DNA of 39,041 bases from Mycoemilia scoparia (lineage: Eukaryota > Kickxellomycota > Kickxellomycetes > Kickxellales > Kickxellaceae), in assembly GCA_027575805.1 (NCBI GenBank), contig JANBPU010000138.1:1-39041 (forward strand). Direction: 5' to 3'. This document shows positions 19,785 to 28,673 of this stretch, in pieces (positions within the stretch are counted from its first letter, which is position 1; every line of letters starts with the position of its first letter). The position numbers were made by a program, and so were the translations under genes. The notes under the pieces were generated by a model. That model did not search any database. It was not told the origin of the DNA and worked only from the letters and a program-made list of their open reading frames with translations.

Positions 19785-20214
19785 CTGCCCCCCACAACCA
19801 CAACCAGCACCTGCCGTGCCCTCATTGCCACCACCACCAGCAGCAGTAGCACTGCCGCGCCCACCACCACCCCTTCATTGCCCGCCAGCACCACCACTGC
19901 CCTCTTCCAGCAGTGCTCTCATTGCTGCCCACCAGCACCCTCATTGCCACTGCCGCCGCGCCCTCCACCACCACAACCAGTACTCTCATCACTGCCCTCA
20001 TTGCCCTCCACAACCACCAGCAGTACCCTCATCGCCCACCATCACTAGTACTGCCACTCCCTCATCGCCGCGCCCTCCACCACAACCACCACCATCATCA
20101 TCGGTGCCGCCTACCACTACCAGCGCCCACCACTTTCCCCAGCTTTCATCTAGCAGCTGTACTCCTCCCATCACTAGCTCCACTACCACCATAGAGCCAT
20201 CTCATCAACTCTGA
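19785..20214. repeat. C-rich low-complexity island with degenerate minisatellite
   Basis: About 430 bp that is strongly C-rich and G-poor on the plus strand, in otherwise AT-rich surroundings. The phrase CCCTCATTGCC and close variants (CTCATCGCC, CTCATTGCTGCCC, CTCATCACTGCC) recurs at least seven times between CCACCACC-type tracts, giving a degenerate minisatellite of irregular unit length. An ORF spans it but has no ATG and only Pro/Ser/His low complexity, so I do not call a gene. Confidence 0.7.
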
Positions 20215-20528
20215 TAACATTAAAATGGCAGTACTACTCTTACACAATTCTATATCTATAAACACATATTATTATAGTTCTTTAGATTACTTTTATTATT
20301 TAAATATATTAATAAACTGTAATATAAAAAGTATATAAGTACATTAAGATATTACAATCATTCAATTTTTAACTATAAGACTTTAAGGGAATTGTCGTAT
20401 TGCAAGACAGCCAGTTAAATATGATCTGTTTCTTTTGTTTTATTCCTTTATAACACATTTATAACATACAATATCGAACATTACATGAAATATATAAACC
20501 CATAATTATACCATTTTACAGCCAAATT

Positions 20529-20590
20529 TTGGTGACAAAAAGAACAAAAATGGTGACAAAAAAAATAAAATGGTGACAGAAAAAAATATA
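20529..20590 (-). repeat. Inverted GGTGA array (right partner of the TCACC array)
   Basis: GGTGACAAAAA-type units begin at 20531, 20552 and 20572 (periods 21 and 20 bp). On the minus strand they read TTTTTGTCACCATTTT, the same word as the array at 19557-19750. The two arrays are therefore in inverted orientation about 0.8 kb apart, enclosing the C-rich island. Confidence 0.75.
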
Positions 20591-20841
20591 TGCCGATTTT
20601 TACTCAAGGCTATTATTGTTGCATAAAAATCTATGAAATATAGTCCTGTATCATTCAAACATTATTATAAAAGAAATTAAAAATAATATTTGCTAGGATA
20701 TGTGATTAATCAACCAATCTATTCTATTTTATTCTATTTATTTATATTTATATTATTATTATTACTATTATAAATCACAATAGTAATAAATAGCCAACAT
20801 AACAATCTTCTATCTCACTACCACCACCATTGATTCTCATT

Positions 20842-21285
20842 TTATGGCACAACCCTAATTCCAATCGATCGAGCCGACGCAACCACCGCCTTACACACAC
20901 TGTCCAACTCCAAATGCGACAAATGATCATCATTATGCTTAATTTTCGCAATCTCATAAACATGTTTCAAGGATATCGTCGATCCCACCGTTTCCTTCCC
21001 CGTCTTACCGGACCCCTTCTTAATTCCCGCGGCGTTTTTCAGTAACCAACTAGTGGGTGGTGATTTTGTAACAAATGTAAATTTACGATCCGGTGTTATG
21101 GTAATTACTGTTGGAATTGGAATTTCGGGCAATAAATGTTTGGTCCGATCGTTAAATTGTTTGCAGAAATCCATCGATTTTACCCCTCGCTGGCCTAGGG
21201 CTGGACCTACTGGGGGTGATGGCGTGGCTTTCCCGGAGGAAACTATGAGTTTTAAGATAGAGGCCGATGATCCTTTTTTTGACAT
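20842..21285 (-). CDS. Mitochondrial large-subunit ribosomal protein uL11m
   Basis: A 147-aa protein with the hallmark L11 N-terminal segment KATPSPPVGPALGQRGVK, followed by DFCKQFND, a T(I/V)TITPDRKFTF strand and the SPPTSWLLKNAAGI motif. It ends in the SLKHVYEIAKIK...LE...CKAVVASARSIGIRVVP C-terminal rRNA-binding domain. The length, the lack of a eukaryotic-cytosolic L12 pattern and the resemblance to yeast MRPL19 point to the mitochondrial protein. It binds the GTPase-associated region of the large-subunit rRNA in mitoribosomes. As in yeast, no long cleavable presequence is seen. No intron; the ATG at 21285 is the first of the frame. Confidence 0.93.
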   Translation of the reverse strand: MSKKGSSASILKLIVSSGKATPSPPVGPALGQRGVKSMDFCKQFNDRTKHLLPEIPIPTVITITPDRKFTFVTKSPPTSWLLKNAAGIKKGSGKTGKETVGSTISLKHVYEIAKIKHNDDHLSHLELDSVCKAVVASARSIGIRVVP

Positions 21286-22174
21286 TTTTTATGTGAGTGT
21301 TAGAGTCGAGGTATTTGGGTTGGGTTTTAGGTATAAATGTTCAAAGAAGGTTATATTAATTACTGCAAAGATAAATAGGGATAGATATTATAAAGTATAG
21401 CAATTAAACCAAAAAGTATGTATAAAAAGATTTTAAGTAATAGAAAAAGAATTCTGTGGAGAGGTAGTTATGAAAATGATATGCAATATATATTATGGGT
21501 TAAAAATAAATTATATGACCAAAAATATTCAGAGGTATCTGAAATGTATTTGCCTTAGCTTAAAAATAATTAGATAACAAAGTAGGCATTTTTCATCGTT
21601 TTATAATTCCCCTAAATATGCTATAAATAATCCGTTACCAATTGTATGTGCACATTCAATATAACAATAGCAACAGCAGTAATAGTAGAAGTAGAAGTGG
21701 CTGTTGGATATATATCCAAATGGAATTGCAAATGTATGTATCAATCTCTCTAGCTTTCATGAAAAGACATATATAAATAGATTTATCTAGACAACACTTT
21801 AATCTCACTATCGATGCTTATAGTAGTGGTGGCGGTGGCTTATAGTTTACACAATTAGAATAACAAATCTTCCAATATCAGAATTTTTGAATATTTATTT
21901 CCCAATTTTGCAATTGATTGGTTATCAAACTGACAAACCATACAAAAAGAAGAGAGAGGGAGAGATAACTGGCTAATAATACATGGCATGGTATTTTAAA
22001 ATAACTCTTTTCTATGACTCTATTTGATGTTAAATACAATATCAATTGACAATGTCTCTCTATCTCACTTTCTCTATTTAAATATTAATTTCCGATATCA
22101 TTATCTTATAGCAACAAATCGTTTATCCACACATCCACAGACAGACAGACGGACAAAAAAAATCTACACTAGCA
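21286..22174. other. Divergent intergenic region between uL11m and OMT2
   Basis: AT-rich, presumably holding the promoters of both genes. Contains short purine tracts (GAAGAGAGAGGGAGAGA near 21950) and an A/C-rich leader (ACAGACAGACGGACA) just before OMT2. No coding content recognised. Confidence 0.4.
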
Positions 22175-23191
22175 ATGACTTCAAACGATAATCTTGTACC
22201 TCCACCTTCATCTCGTCTAATTGCAACTGCTGGAGGAACCAAGATCGATAGAGAAAGAACCCAAGCCTCAGTCCAAGAAATGTTAGAATACTCGACCTTT
22301 GTTAGCGCACCCAAAGACTCAGTGGCCAAAACCGAGCTTGAAAAAAAGCTTGCCGAAATCCATACCCATGGTGTTGAAACCTATAAATATCTGGGTAAAA
22401 TCCTTCCAATCTATCCACTTCAAGCATATCTTTTGACATGGCTGATTGGGCTGGTTGATGCTAAAAATGTATTTGAAATTGGGACGTTTACCGGATATTC
22501 GACCATTTATTTGGCTGATGCTTTGAGAGGGAATGGAGTGAAAGCCAAAACCGGTAGTAGCAACGGCAACGTAAGAGAAGAAGAAAACGGAGGGCTGAAG
22601 CCTGTTGTTTCTTGTGAGTTGGTAAAAGAAGTAGCTGAACATGCAGAAGCCAACTTTGTCAAGGCGGGAGTTGATGACCTGATTGAAGTCAGACAAGGAA
22701 AAGCACTAGATACAATTAAGTCGTTACCCAAAGGAACCAAATTTGACTTCATATTCATCGATGCGGATAAACATTCGTATACCACATATTACAAGGCTAT
22801 CATGGATCTGGAGCTGCTTAGCACCAAGGGAGTGCTGGTGTTTGATAATACTATGCTGGCTAGGACTGAAAGATTGGTGGGAAAAGAAGCAAACCAAATT
22901 TATGAGTTTAATCAAAGTATCATTGATCGAGTTCAAGGCGATTTCCAAAACGAGCTAACCTCTGCGCCGTTGAAAGTGGCTGCTGAAACATCAATTGGTG
23001 GTAATGAAATTGGGAGTGGAGGTGGAAAAAAGGATTTAACGGAGGATGAAAAAGACTTTATGGTCAATGAAGTGAACCAAATCTTGCATGCATTCAATGT
23101 ACATGTTAAAAACGATGATCGAGTTCAACAGCTTAGTTTACCAATACTTACAGGAATGACTGTAATTCGTTTAGTACAATCTAAGGATTAG
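22175..23191 (+). CDS. Caffeoyl-CoA-type O-methyltransferase, copy 2 (OMT2)
   Basis: A 338-aa paralogue of OMT1 and OMT3 with the same motif order: DYSTFVSAPK-like N-terminal block (EYSTFVSAPKD), SAM motif FEIGTFTGYSTIYLA, FDFIFIDADK, metal segment VFDNTML, and C-terminal LPILTGMTVIRL. It has the longest insertion after motif I (AKTGSSNGNVREEENGG), in the region aligning with the shorter RRVELSGSSS segment of the other copies. A second variable, Gly/Glu-rich insertion (SIGGNEIGSGGGKKDLTEDE) precedes the C-terminal block. It does not share the near-identical tract found between OMT1 and OMT3, so it did not take part in that exchange. The ATG at 22175 is the only sensible start. Single exon; substrate unknown. 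Confidence 0.9.
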   Translation: MTSNDNLVPPPSSRLIATAGGTKIDRERTQASVQEMLEYSTFVSAPKDSVAKTELEKKLAEIHTHGVETYKYLGKILPIYPLQAYLLTWLIGLVDAKNVFEIGTFTGYSTIYLADALRGNGVKAKTGSSNGNVREEENGGLKPVVSCELVKEVAEHAEANFVKAGVDDLIEVRQGKALDTIKSLPKGTKFDFIFIDADKHSYTTYYKAIMDLELLSTKGVLVFDNTMLARTERLVGKEANQIYEFNQSIIDRVQGDFQNELTSAPLKVAAETSIGGNEIGSGGGKKDLTEDEKDFMVNEVNQILHAFNVHVKNDDRVQQLSLPILTGMTVIRLVQSKD

Positions 23192-23193
23192 CC

Positions 23194-23231
23194 CAGTCTA
23201 GTCTAGTCTGGTATGGTATGGTTTGGTTTAG
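23194..23231. repeat. Short tandem CTAGT / GGTAT / GGTTT tract
   Basis: CAGTCTAGTCTAGTCTGGTA then TGGTATGGTTTGGTTT, just 3' of the OMT2 stop. A small degenerate microsatellite, probably within the 3' UTR. Confidence 0.6.
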
Positions 23232-23940
23232 CTTATTTTATGCTGGTTACTTTTAGCCATTAATTTAGGATATTTGTGCCAGGCTAGTAGTTTATTCCGT
23301 GAAAGTAGTTATTTTTAAGCTCACTATTATTGTTGGTTATAATAACTAAACAGATACTTTTTATTTAAACTAGCCGCTTGTCTATGACTAAGAGATCAAG
23401 ATTGGATTTCATAGTAGTATAAAATGGTATTTCCGGAGATAGTAATAAAAAGAATAATTAGTGCTGTGGATATTGTTATCATACAAAAACTTTACATTTT
23501 TGCCCGCATGAACCTGAAATAATTGAAAGCCATATTAATTTTCTGTATTATTACTGTTGTTTTATTTATGGGCTTTATTCCCCTTTAATTGTAACTGATT
23601 GGTTCTAAATGAACGCTTTGATCGAACTATAAAAGTTTAAGAATGTGTGTTTTCATTTGGAGTTTTAAGCTTTTAAAGCAATTTTAATAATACTTTTATC
23701 TGACTGAGTGTCCCTAGGAATGAATGAAGGATAAGAAAACTCCAATCATTATGATGATTCCTCTAATTGTTGTCTGGAAACTCCGATTTTCCCAATAATA
23801 GTATTAATGATAATGATAATGACGTCATAATATTGTTAGTACAGTCCCACACATAAATTAGCGTATTTAATTGTTTGCTTGAAATTATACGTTAATAGTG
23901 GCGTGGAAAGTAATTGAACAACCAGGACAACCAGGTGGAT

Positions 23941-24083
23941 GTATGGTAAAATTTCGCTTGGGATCAGACATACTGTAGTCAGAAATGGATACTGGTTAGA
24001 TTTTGGCCCAGTCATCAGCCATTTGCTATGCAGCACCTTGGGAACCCATTTTGCCTAAGGTATTGTCAACTTTGACCATATAT
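23941..24083 (+). mobile_element. Miniature element family B, copy B4
   Basis: About 143 bp. It begins GTATGGTAAAATTTCGCTTG and ends GTCAACTTTGACCATATAT, which is an imperfect inverted copy of the start. Internal words shared with B1 and B3 are GATTTTGGCCCA, CATCAGCCATTTG and GGGAACCCATTTTGCC. Confidence 0.7.
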
Positions 24084-24245
24084 ACACAAGTTAGCGACTT
24101 AAATATGGGCCTACACGATCACTAGCCTACAGAGCTATGATATATATATCTCTAACCACTGATATAGCAATAGTATCAATATTAAGAAGGACTATATACC
24201 CAACAAGAAAGATAGCAATTCGTTAATGGACTAAATAAGACTTTA

Positions 24246-24337
24246 CAGGCATTTAATAAGCATCTAAAAATGATGATAGGATCCAACAACTTAGTTTACC
24301 AATACTTGCAGGAATGACTGCTATTTGACGTCTATTC
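24246..24337 (+). pseudogene. Relic of an O-methyltransferase 3' end
   Basis: About 90 bp closely matching the 3' coding end of OMT2 (23088-23175): the words CAACTTAGTTTACCAATACT and GGAATGACTG are shared. The relic has one base too few in the AAAAA run after GCATCT (a frameshift relative to the functional copies) and a TGA after the GMTAI codons. No further OMT sequence was recognised upstream. It is a broken fragment of a fourth copy lying about 1.1 kb downstream of OMT2. Confidence 0.75.
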
Positions 24338-24780
24338 TTGTTAGGCAGTGAGCGACCCGGTATTCCCCAGGGTAGCAAACATACCACGGAGCTATAGGAG
24401 CTCCGAACATAACAGCCATATCTAAGCCGCTGCTAAGCCACTTATGACCTTGGCTATATATAATATCCAACTAGTTACTAGCACATTTTTCTTTGGATCG
24501 TTTTTCTATAAATTTATTTTTCCTTGAAGAATTAAATTTTATCACCTCCAAAATATTCTAACTTGTCTATTAGTTTGAATACAATCAATTAGTATTGTTT
24601 TTGGATCAGTTTGTGGCTTATAGCAAACTACTTTTTAGGTCAATACTATTACTAGCAATAGTATATAAATAAACCAATCGAGATTTGGACTTGGTGTTTT
24701 ATGAGGAATCAAGTCCAGCGAGCAGTAAAATTTCACATGATGCATGCCAATGATAGTATAGAGATGGAAAAATTTAAGTC

Positions 24781-24881
24781 ATATAGGCGACTGTTTTTGA
24801 AGGGTGGCTATCCATTTGGCTGTGGTTGCCCCATTAATCGCTGGCCACCAAAAGTTTCCTTCCAAAAACTACGATCCATAT
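24781..24881 (+). mobile_element. Miniature inverted-repeat element family A, copy A3
   Basis: About 101 bp: left end ATATAGGCGACTGTTTTTGA then AGGGTGG, and right end CCTTCCAAAAACTACGATCC then ATAT. The internal CCATTTGGCTGTGGTTGCCC is on the plus strand. It is intermediate in length between the long and short forms, with more diverged ends than A2 or A5. Confidence 0.7.
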
Positions 24882-25014
24882 ACAAATATTCTAAAGACAT
24901 TTACTGATGATGATGATGATTAATGATCCACATTAATGAATTGCGCAGTAAGCATACTCGATATATTTTTCAATTACCTTTTAGGATAATAACGATGATA
25001 AATAAAGCCCTATC

Positions 25015-25153
25015 AATATGGGAAGATTTCACTAGTGATCGAGTCTATGGTACAGAAGGGACCCTCATAAGATTTTGACCCAATCCTAAGCCATTTGATC
25101 TGAAATTCCTGGGGGCCCATTTTGCCCAAAGCCTCCTGAGCTCTGACAATTTT
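25015..25153 (+). mobile_element. Miniature element family B, copy B3
   Basis: About 139 bp. It begins AATATGGGAAGATTTCACTA then GTGATC; internal words are ATTTTGACCCAATC, AAGCCATTTGATC and CCTGGGGGCCCATTTTGCCC; it ends CTGAGCTCTGACAATTT. It lies upstream of OMT3. Confidence 0.65.
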
Positions 25154-25895
25154 AAGGACCAAACAGTTATTGTAATGCTGGGTTTATAGTTGCGCCACCT
25201 CTTTCATCGGAATATATACGCTTCTGTTGGGGGGCTCACAAAAGTATCTAGAAATATCTTGACATCCCAGTAAAGTACTACTCGTCAATACTTTTTTTTG
25301 ATATGGTGGCTATTTTATTGTCCATATATTATTTTTTTGTCTGTTGGGAGAAAAAAGCCATTAATTAGGTGGTGGTGGTTGCGGTGGCAGTGGCATTGGT
25401 ATGAAGATACCCTGGGAAAACCCAAGTGATACACCAGGTATATCACCTGCTACTTACCTCAACTCTATTCTATATCTTAGCAACCCGTTTCTCATATACA
25501 ATCTATATAAAGGATATGAGACTCGTCCATGCCCAGAATAAACTTATCTCCAATTTAAAACAGGAAGAGGAGGAGGAGTAGTAGTGGCGTTTCATTAACA
25601 CAATGGTATTCTGTTAGCTTCTGAATTCTGTATATACAGTTTGTGTCAGTGAGTGTGAATTTCAGAGAGAGTGCAAGCATCTGTTTTACTTTTTGCTAAA
25701 CAAGCTGTTATCACAATATCCAACAAAATTTGTTATCATCTTTCGCATAAATTACAGCCAGCTCTCTCTTTTTTCACCGAATCCTCCAACTTTATATTTC
25801 ATTCTCTTGTGTTTTTTTCTTTTATTTTCAGAAAAATAACATCCACCAAGCAAGCTATAAATGCATATTGTGTGTACACGTATAATATCGATAGC
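25154..25895. other. OMT3 upstream region
   Basis: AT-rich sequence with purine tracts (GAAGAGGAGGAGGAG near 25564) and an imperfect hairpin GTGATACACC/GGTATATCAC at 25427-25446. The OMT3 frame is open through part of this region from 25671 but begins with a non-ATG codon. A TATAAATG-like sequence lies near 25856. Confidence 0.4.
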
Positions 25896-26861
25896 ATGAT
25901 TCCGGACTCAAAATCAGCTTCTTCTTATATAACCGCAATCGGTGGCGGAACCAAAGTCGAGACCGAAAGATCGCCCGCCTCTGTGAAAGAAATGATGGAT
26001 TACTCGACCTTCGTCAGCGCGCCCAAGGAATTCACAGATGATGCCAAACTTGAACAAAGACTTGCCGAAATCCATAAGCATGGCGTCGATACTTTTAAAT
26101 ATCTGGGAAAGGCACTGCCAATCTATCCATTCCAGGCATATTTTCTTACGTGGTTGATGGGGTTTGCTAAAGCCAAGAACGTGTTTGAAATTGGAACATT
26201 TACCGGATACTCTACGATTTATCTGGCTGATGCTCTTCGCAAGAATGGTGGAGGTAGAAGAGTAGAATTGAGTGGCAGCAGTAGCTCCAAACCAATTATC
26301 ACTTGTGAATTGGTTGACGAGGTTGCTAAATACGCCGAATCGAACTTTGTCAAGGCGGGTGTTGATGATCTGATTGAAGTGAAGGTTGGAAAGGCGCTCG
26401 ACACAATCCAGGCTTTACCCAAAGGAACCAAATTCGATTTCATCTTTATTGATGCTGACAAGCAGTCCTACACTTTGTACTATAAAGCCATAATGGACCA
26501 GGAGTTGTTAAGTGCAAATGGTGTTATGGTATTTGATAACACAATGTTGGCACGGACTGAGAAATTGCTTGGAAAAGAAGCAAATCCTGATTATGAAATT
26601 AACCAAAAGGCAATTGACACTGCTCAATATGAATTCAAAAGCGAACTATCGGGAATTACGGCAACAGGCACGACCTCAACAACCACGAATGCAGATAACC
26701 GTTGTAAGAAAGATGATTATACAGCGGAAGAAATAAACGAGCTAGTCAATGAAATAAACCAATCCTTGCATGCATTCAATATGTACCTAAAGAACGATGA
26801 GCGAGTCCATCAGCTTAACTTGCCTATATTTACCGGAATGACTGCTATTCGGTTGGTTTAA
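25896..26861 (+). CDS. Caffeoyl-CoA-type O-methyltransferase, copy 3 (OMT3)
   Basis: A 321-aa paralogue of OMT1 and OMT2. The ATG at 25896 gives an N-terminus that aligns with OMT2 (GGGTKVETERSPASVKEMM versus GGTKIDRERTQASVQEML). Motifs are DYSTFVSAPKE, FEIGTFTGYSTIYLA, FDFIFIDADK, VFDNTML and LPIFTGMTAIRL. Bases 26187-26503 match OMT1 bases 2014-2330 with a single difference (TTG versus TCG codon), whereas sequence on both sides is clearly diverged, indicating gene conversion or a similar exchange. The region between the metal segment and the C-terminal block has a Thr-rich insertion (TATGTTSTTTNADNR). Single exon, with an AATAAA-like signal near 26908. Substrate unknown. Confidence 0.9.
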   Translation: MIPDSKSASSYITAIGGGTKVETERSPASVKEMMDYSTFVSAPKEFTDDAKLEQRLAEIHKHGVDTFKYLGKALPIYPFQAYFLTWLMGFAKAKNVFEIGTFTGYSTIYLADALRKNGGGRRVELSGSSSSKPIITCELVDEVAKYAESNFVKAGVDDLIEVKVGKALDTIQALPKGTKFDFIFIDADKQSYTLYYKAIMDQELLSANGVMVFDNTMLARTEKLLGKEANPDYEINQKAIDTAQYEFKSELSGITATGTTSTTTNADNRCKKDDYTAEEINELVNEINQSLHAFNMYLKNDERVHQLNLPIFTGMTAIRLV

Positions 26862-27183
26862 TTTATTTATAAGCCACTCCCTCTTTGGCTCATTTTTTGC
26901 AATACATAATAAACAGAGAGTATTCTTTAATAAATTTGAGACTATAGGCTCTGCTGATATATTATAAAGAATGATGTTTGGAGATGTTTAAACTGATTTA
27001 TATTGTTTTTTTTGAATCGTCAATATATCTAATTTAAATGTCTTTCTAATTTATTGTAATTATCAATTAAATGAAATTCATTATTACAGGTAACTGTCTG
27101 GCCTTAATTGTAAAATTTTTAAAACAAATTGTTGAATATGGCCAAGATGTATAGTTAGTTGGTTTTAGTAAGTATTATTATTA
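26862..27183. other. Converging intergenic region
   Basis: AT-rich 3' flank of OMT3 and of the small minus-strand gene at 27184. It holds a TTATTATTATTATT microsatellite tract just before 27187 and nothing else recognised. Confidence 0.4.
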
Positions 27184-27405
27184 TTATTGCCCGCCAAGAA
27201 GGCCATTAACAATAATATTATGATCCGAAAACTCAAAATTAGGACCTTTGTCTTCAGTAGGAGCTGGTGCGGCACCATCTTTGTCTACACGTTCTACAAA
27301 AAAGGTTGGAGCAGCCATTGTGGTGATGGTAAAAGTGGCAGGGAAAATAGCCAGAGCAGCAGAGATGATAGTGTAAATCAATTTCTCGAGATGTTTTATA
27401 TTCAT
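27184..27405 (-). CDS. Small putative secreted protein
   Basis: A 73-aa minus-strand ORF starting at the ATG at 27405. The N-terminus has the shape of a secretion signal: a short basic segment (MNIKHLEK), a hydrophobic core (LIYTIISAALAIFPATFTIT) and small residues (TMAAP) that could form a cleavage site. The remaining roughly 45 residues are acidic with an Ala/Pro stretch and contain no cysteine. I recognise no family. The small size means it could be non-coding by chance; a type II membrane anchor is an alternative to secretion. The next gene upstream on the same strand is the NmrA-like gene 180 bp away. Confidence 0.45.
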   Translation of the reverse strand: MNIKHLEKLIYTIISAALAIFPATFTITTMAAPTFFVERVDKDGAAPAPTEDKGPNFEFSDHNIIVNGLLGGQ

Positions 27406-27584
27406 AGTATTTATTTACCTATCTGGTTAAAATGGCCAAAACTGTAAGCAATTATGCAGATACTAAAAACCAAAATGGAATGTGCCCCAATGTGTTGTGC
27501 TAAATGAAGCAAATGTTGCCAACATGAAAGAGATGAGGAATGCTCAAAGTATAAAAACAACAACAACAACAACAATGGGAGAAG

Positions 27585-28673
27585 CTAAGAGGAGGGCTTG
27601 AAATCCTTGCTATTATCTTCAAAGTAATCTTTGATGGACATTGGCTTTTTGTCAAGCAGTTTCTGCAAGTCATCAAACTTGACATCCCAAATACCCTTGT
27701 GAATAACCTCCGCAAACTGTTTCAAAACCACAATATACTCGTGAGGAAGCTGCTTGTTCAACTCCATCAAACATTTAGCAAACTCCTCGCTACTCATTTC
27801 CTTTAGCTTTATATGTGTGTTTAGCGCATGAGAACATTCTTTGGCCATATCTTCGCCGCTAAGTTTGTGCATTCCAGTTAGACAGAAACTACGATGGTTG
27901 TGGTCATCATGTGGGATCCCAGCGATAGGAGCCAGATGTCCACTGACTCCATTGATCGTGGCGACAGGCTCGCGACCCTTGAATTCAAACTCACTGCTGC
28001 TCTCATGGTGGGAGTGCTCGCCAAACATGAGAAGACTGCGAATAACTCGAGATACCTCTTTCATACTGCACGGTGATACCTTCTGGCTGCATGTGGGCCA
28101 TGGGAGTTCACGCTTCTCTTGGATCATCTTGCGTAAAAAGAAAAATCCTTCTAGTGGCACGGTAGTACGAACAACGTAGGCTCTCTCCCACTTCTTCATA
28201 TGGGAAAGGAATTGGGTTTCCATCTCGTAGACATGACAAAGTCTGTCCCACATGTAAAGCTTTTCGGCTTGGAGGAGTGAGATAAAGATACAATGCTTGA
28301 GGTCTGAACTTGACTTGGCACACTCAATCATACGCCTGCAGTGTGCGAAATCTTTGGTATAGATCGGCGGAGTTATGATGGCACAGGTGCAGCCTTCAAA
28401 CATTTTCTTGATTGAGTCCATGGACGTGAGGTCGAATTTACACATCTCGGCGCCCATGTCTTGGAGCTCCTTGATGAATGGAGAGTGCGACTCCATGTAT
28501 CCGACACGAATGGACTTGTGCATCTTGTGAGGGTTGTGTTTCTTGTATTTGAGGAACTCCATAGCGGGATAATAGCCGCACATTACATCGCCACCAACAA
28601 TGAGGACCTTGGGATGGAAGCTGTCAGTGGTGACACCAGCAGATGAAGTTGGGGTAGCATTAAGTCCGAACAT
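27585..28673 (-). CDS. NmrA-like atypical short-chain dehydrogenase family protein
   Basis: A 362-aa ORF. The N-terminus shows a Rossmann beta-alpha-beta start (PKVLIVGGDVMCGYYPAMEF), then strand two (IRVGYMES) and a conserved Asp-Leu after strand three (KFDLTSMDSIKKMFEGCTCA). This is the layout of NmrA/HSCARG-like atypical SDRs, NAD(P)-binding proteins that act as redox sensors or regulators. The glycine loop is GGDVMCG, lacking the third canonical glycine of GxxGxxG, and no SDR Tyr-x-x-x-Lys catalytic pair is evident, so enzymatic activity is doubtful. The C-terminal 130 residues include a His-rich stretch (HDDHNHR) and an acidic/basic helical tail. The ATG at 28673 is the first of the frame. 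No intron; divergently placed from the F-box-like gene at 29644. Confidence 0.7.
   Translation of the reverse strand: MFGLNATPTSSAGVTTDSFHPKVLIVGGDVMCGYYPAMEFLKYKKHNPHKMHKSIRVGYMESHSPFIKELQDMGAEMCKFDLTSMDSIKKMFEGCTCAIITPPIYTKDFAHCRRMIECAKSSSDLKHCIFISLLQAEKLYMWDRLCHVYEMETQFLSHMKKWERAYVVRTTVPLEGFFFLRKMIQEKRELPWPTCSQKVSPCSMKEVSRVIRSLLMFGEHSHHESSSEFEFKGREPVATINGVSGHLAPIAGIPHDDHNHRSFCLTGMHKLSGEDMAKECSHALNTHIKLKEMSSEEFAKCLMELNKQLPHEYIVVLKQFAEVIHKGIWDVKFDDLQKLLDKKPMSIKDYFEDNSKDFKPSS

Noticed and set aside
19816..20214. 132-aa Pro/Ser/His-rich ORF in the C-rich island
   Set aside because: No ATG start, only low-complexity content from the minisatellite, and no promoter or conserved segment.
24701..24907. 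68-aa ORF
   Set aside because: Most of its length is the family-A element A3; its apparent coding is incidental.
25671..25895. N-terminal extension of OMT3
   Set aside because: The open frame begins with GTG and has no ATG before 25896; the paralogues start at the equivalent of 25896.
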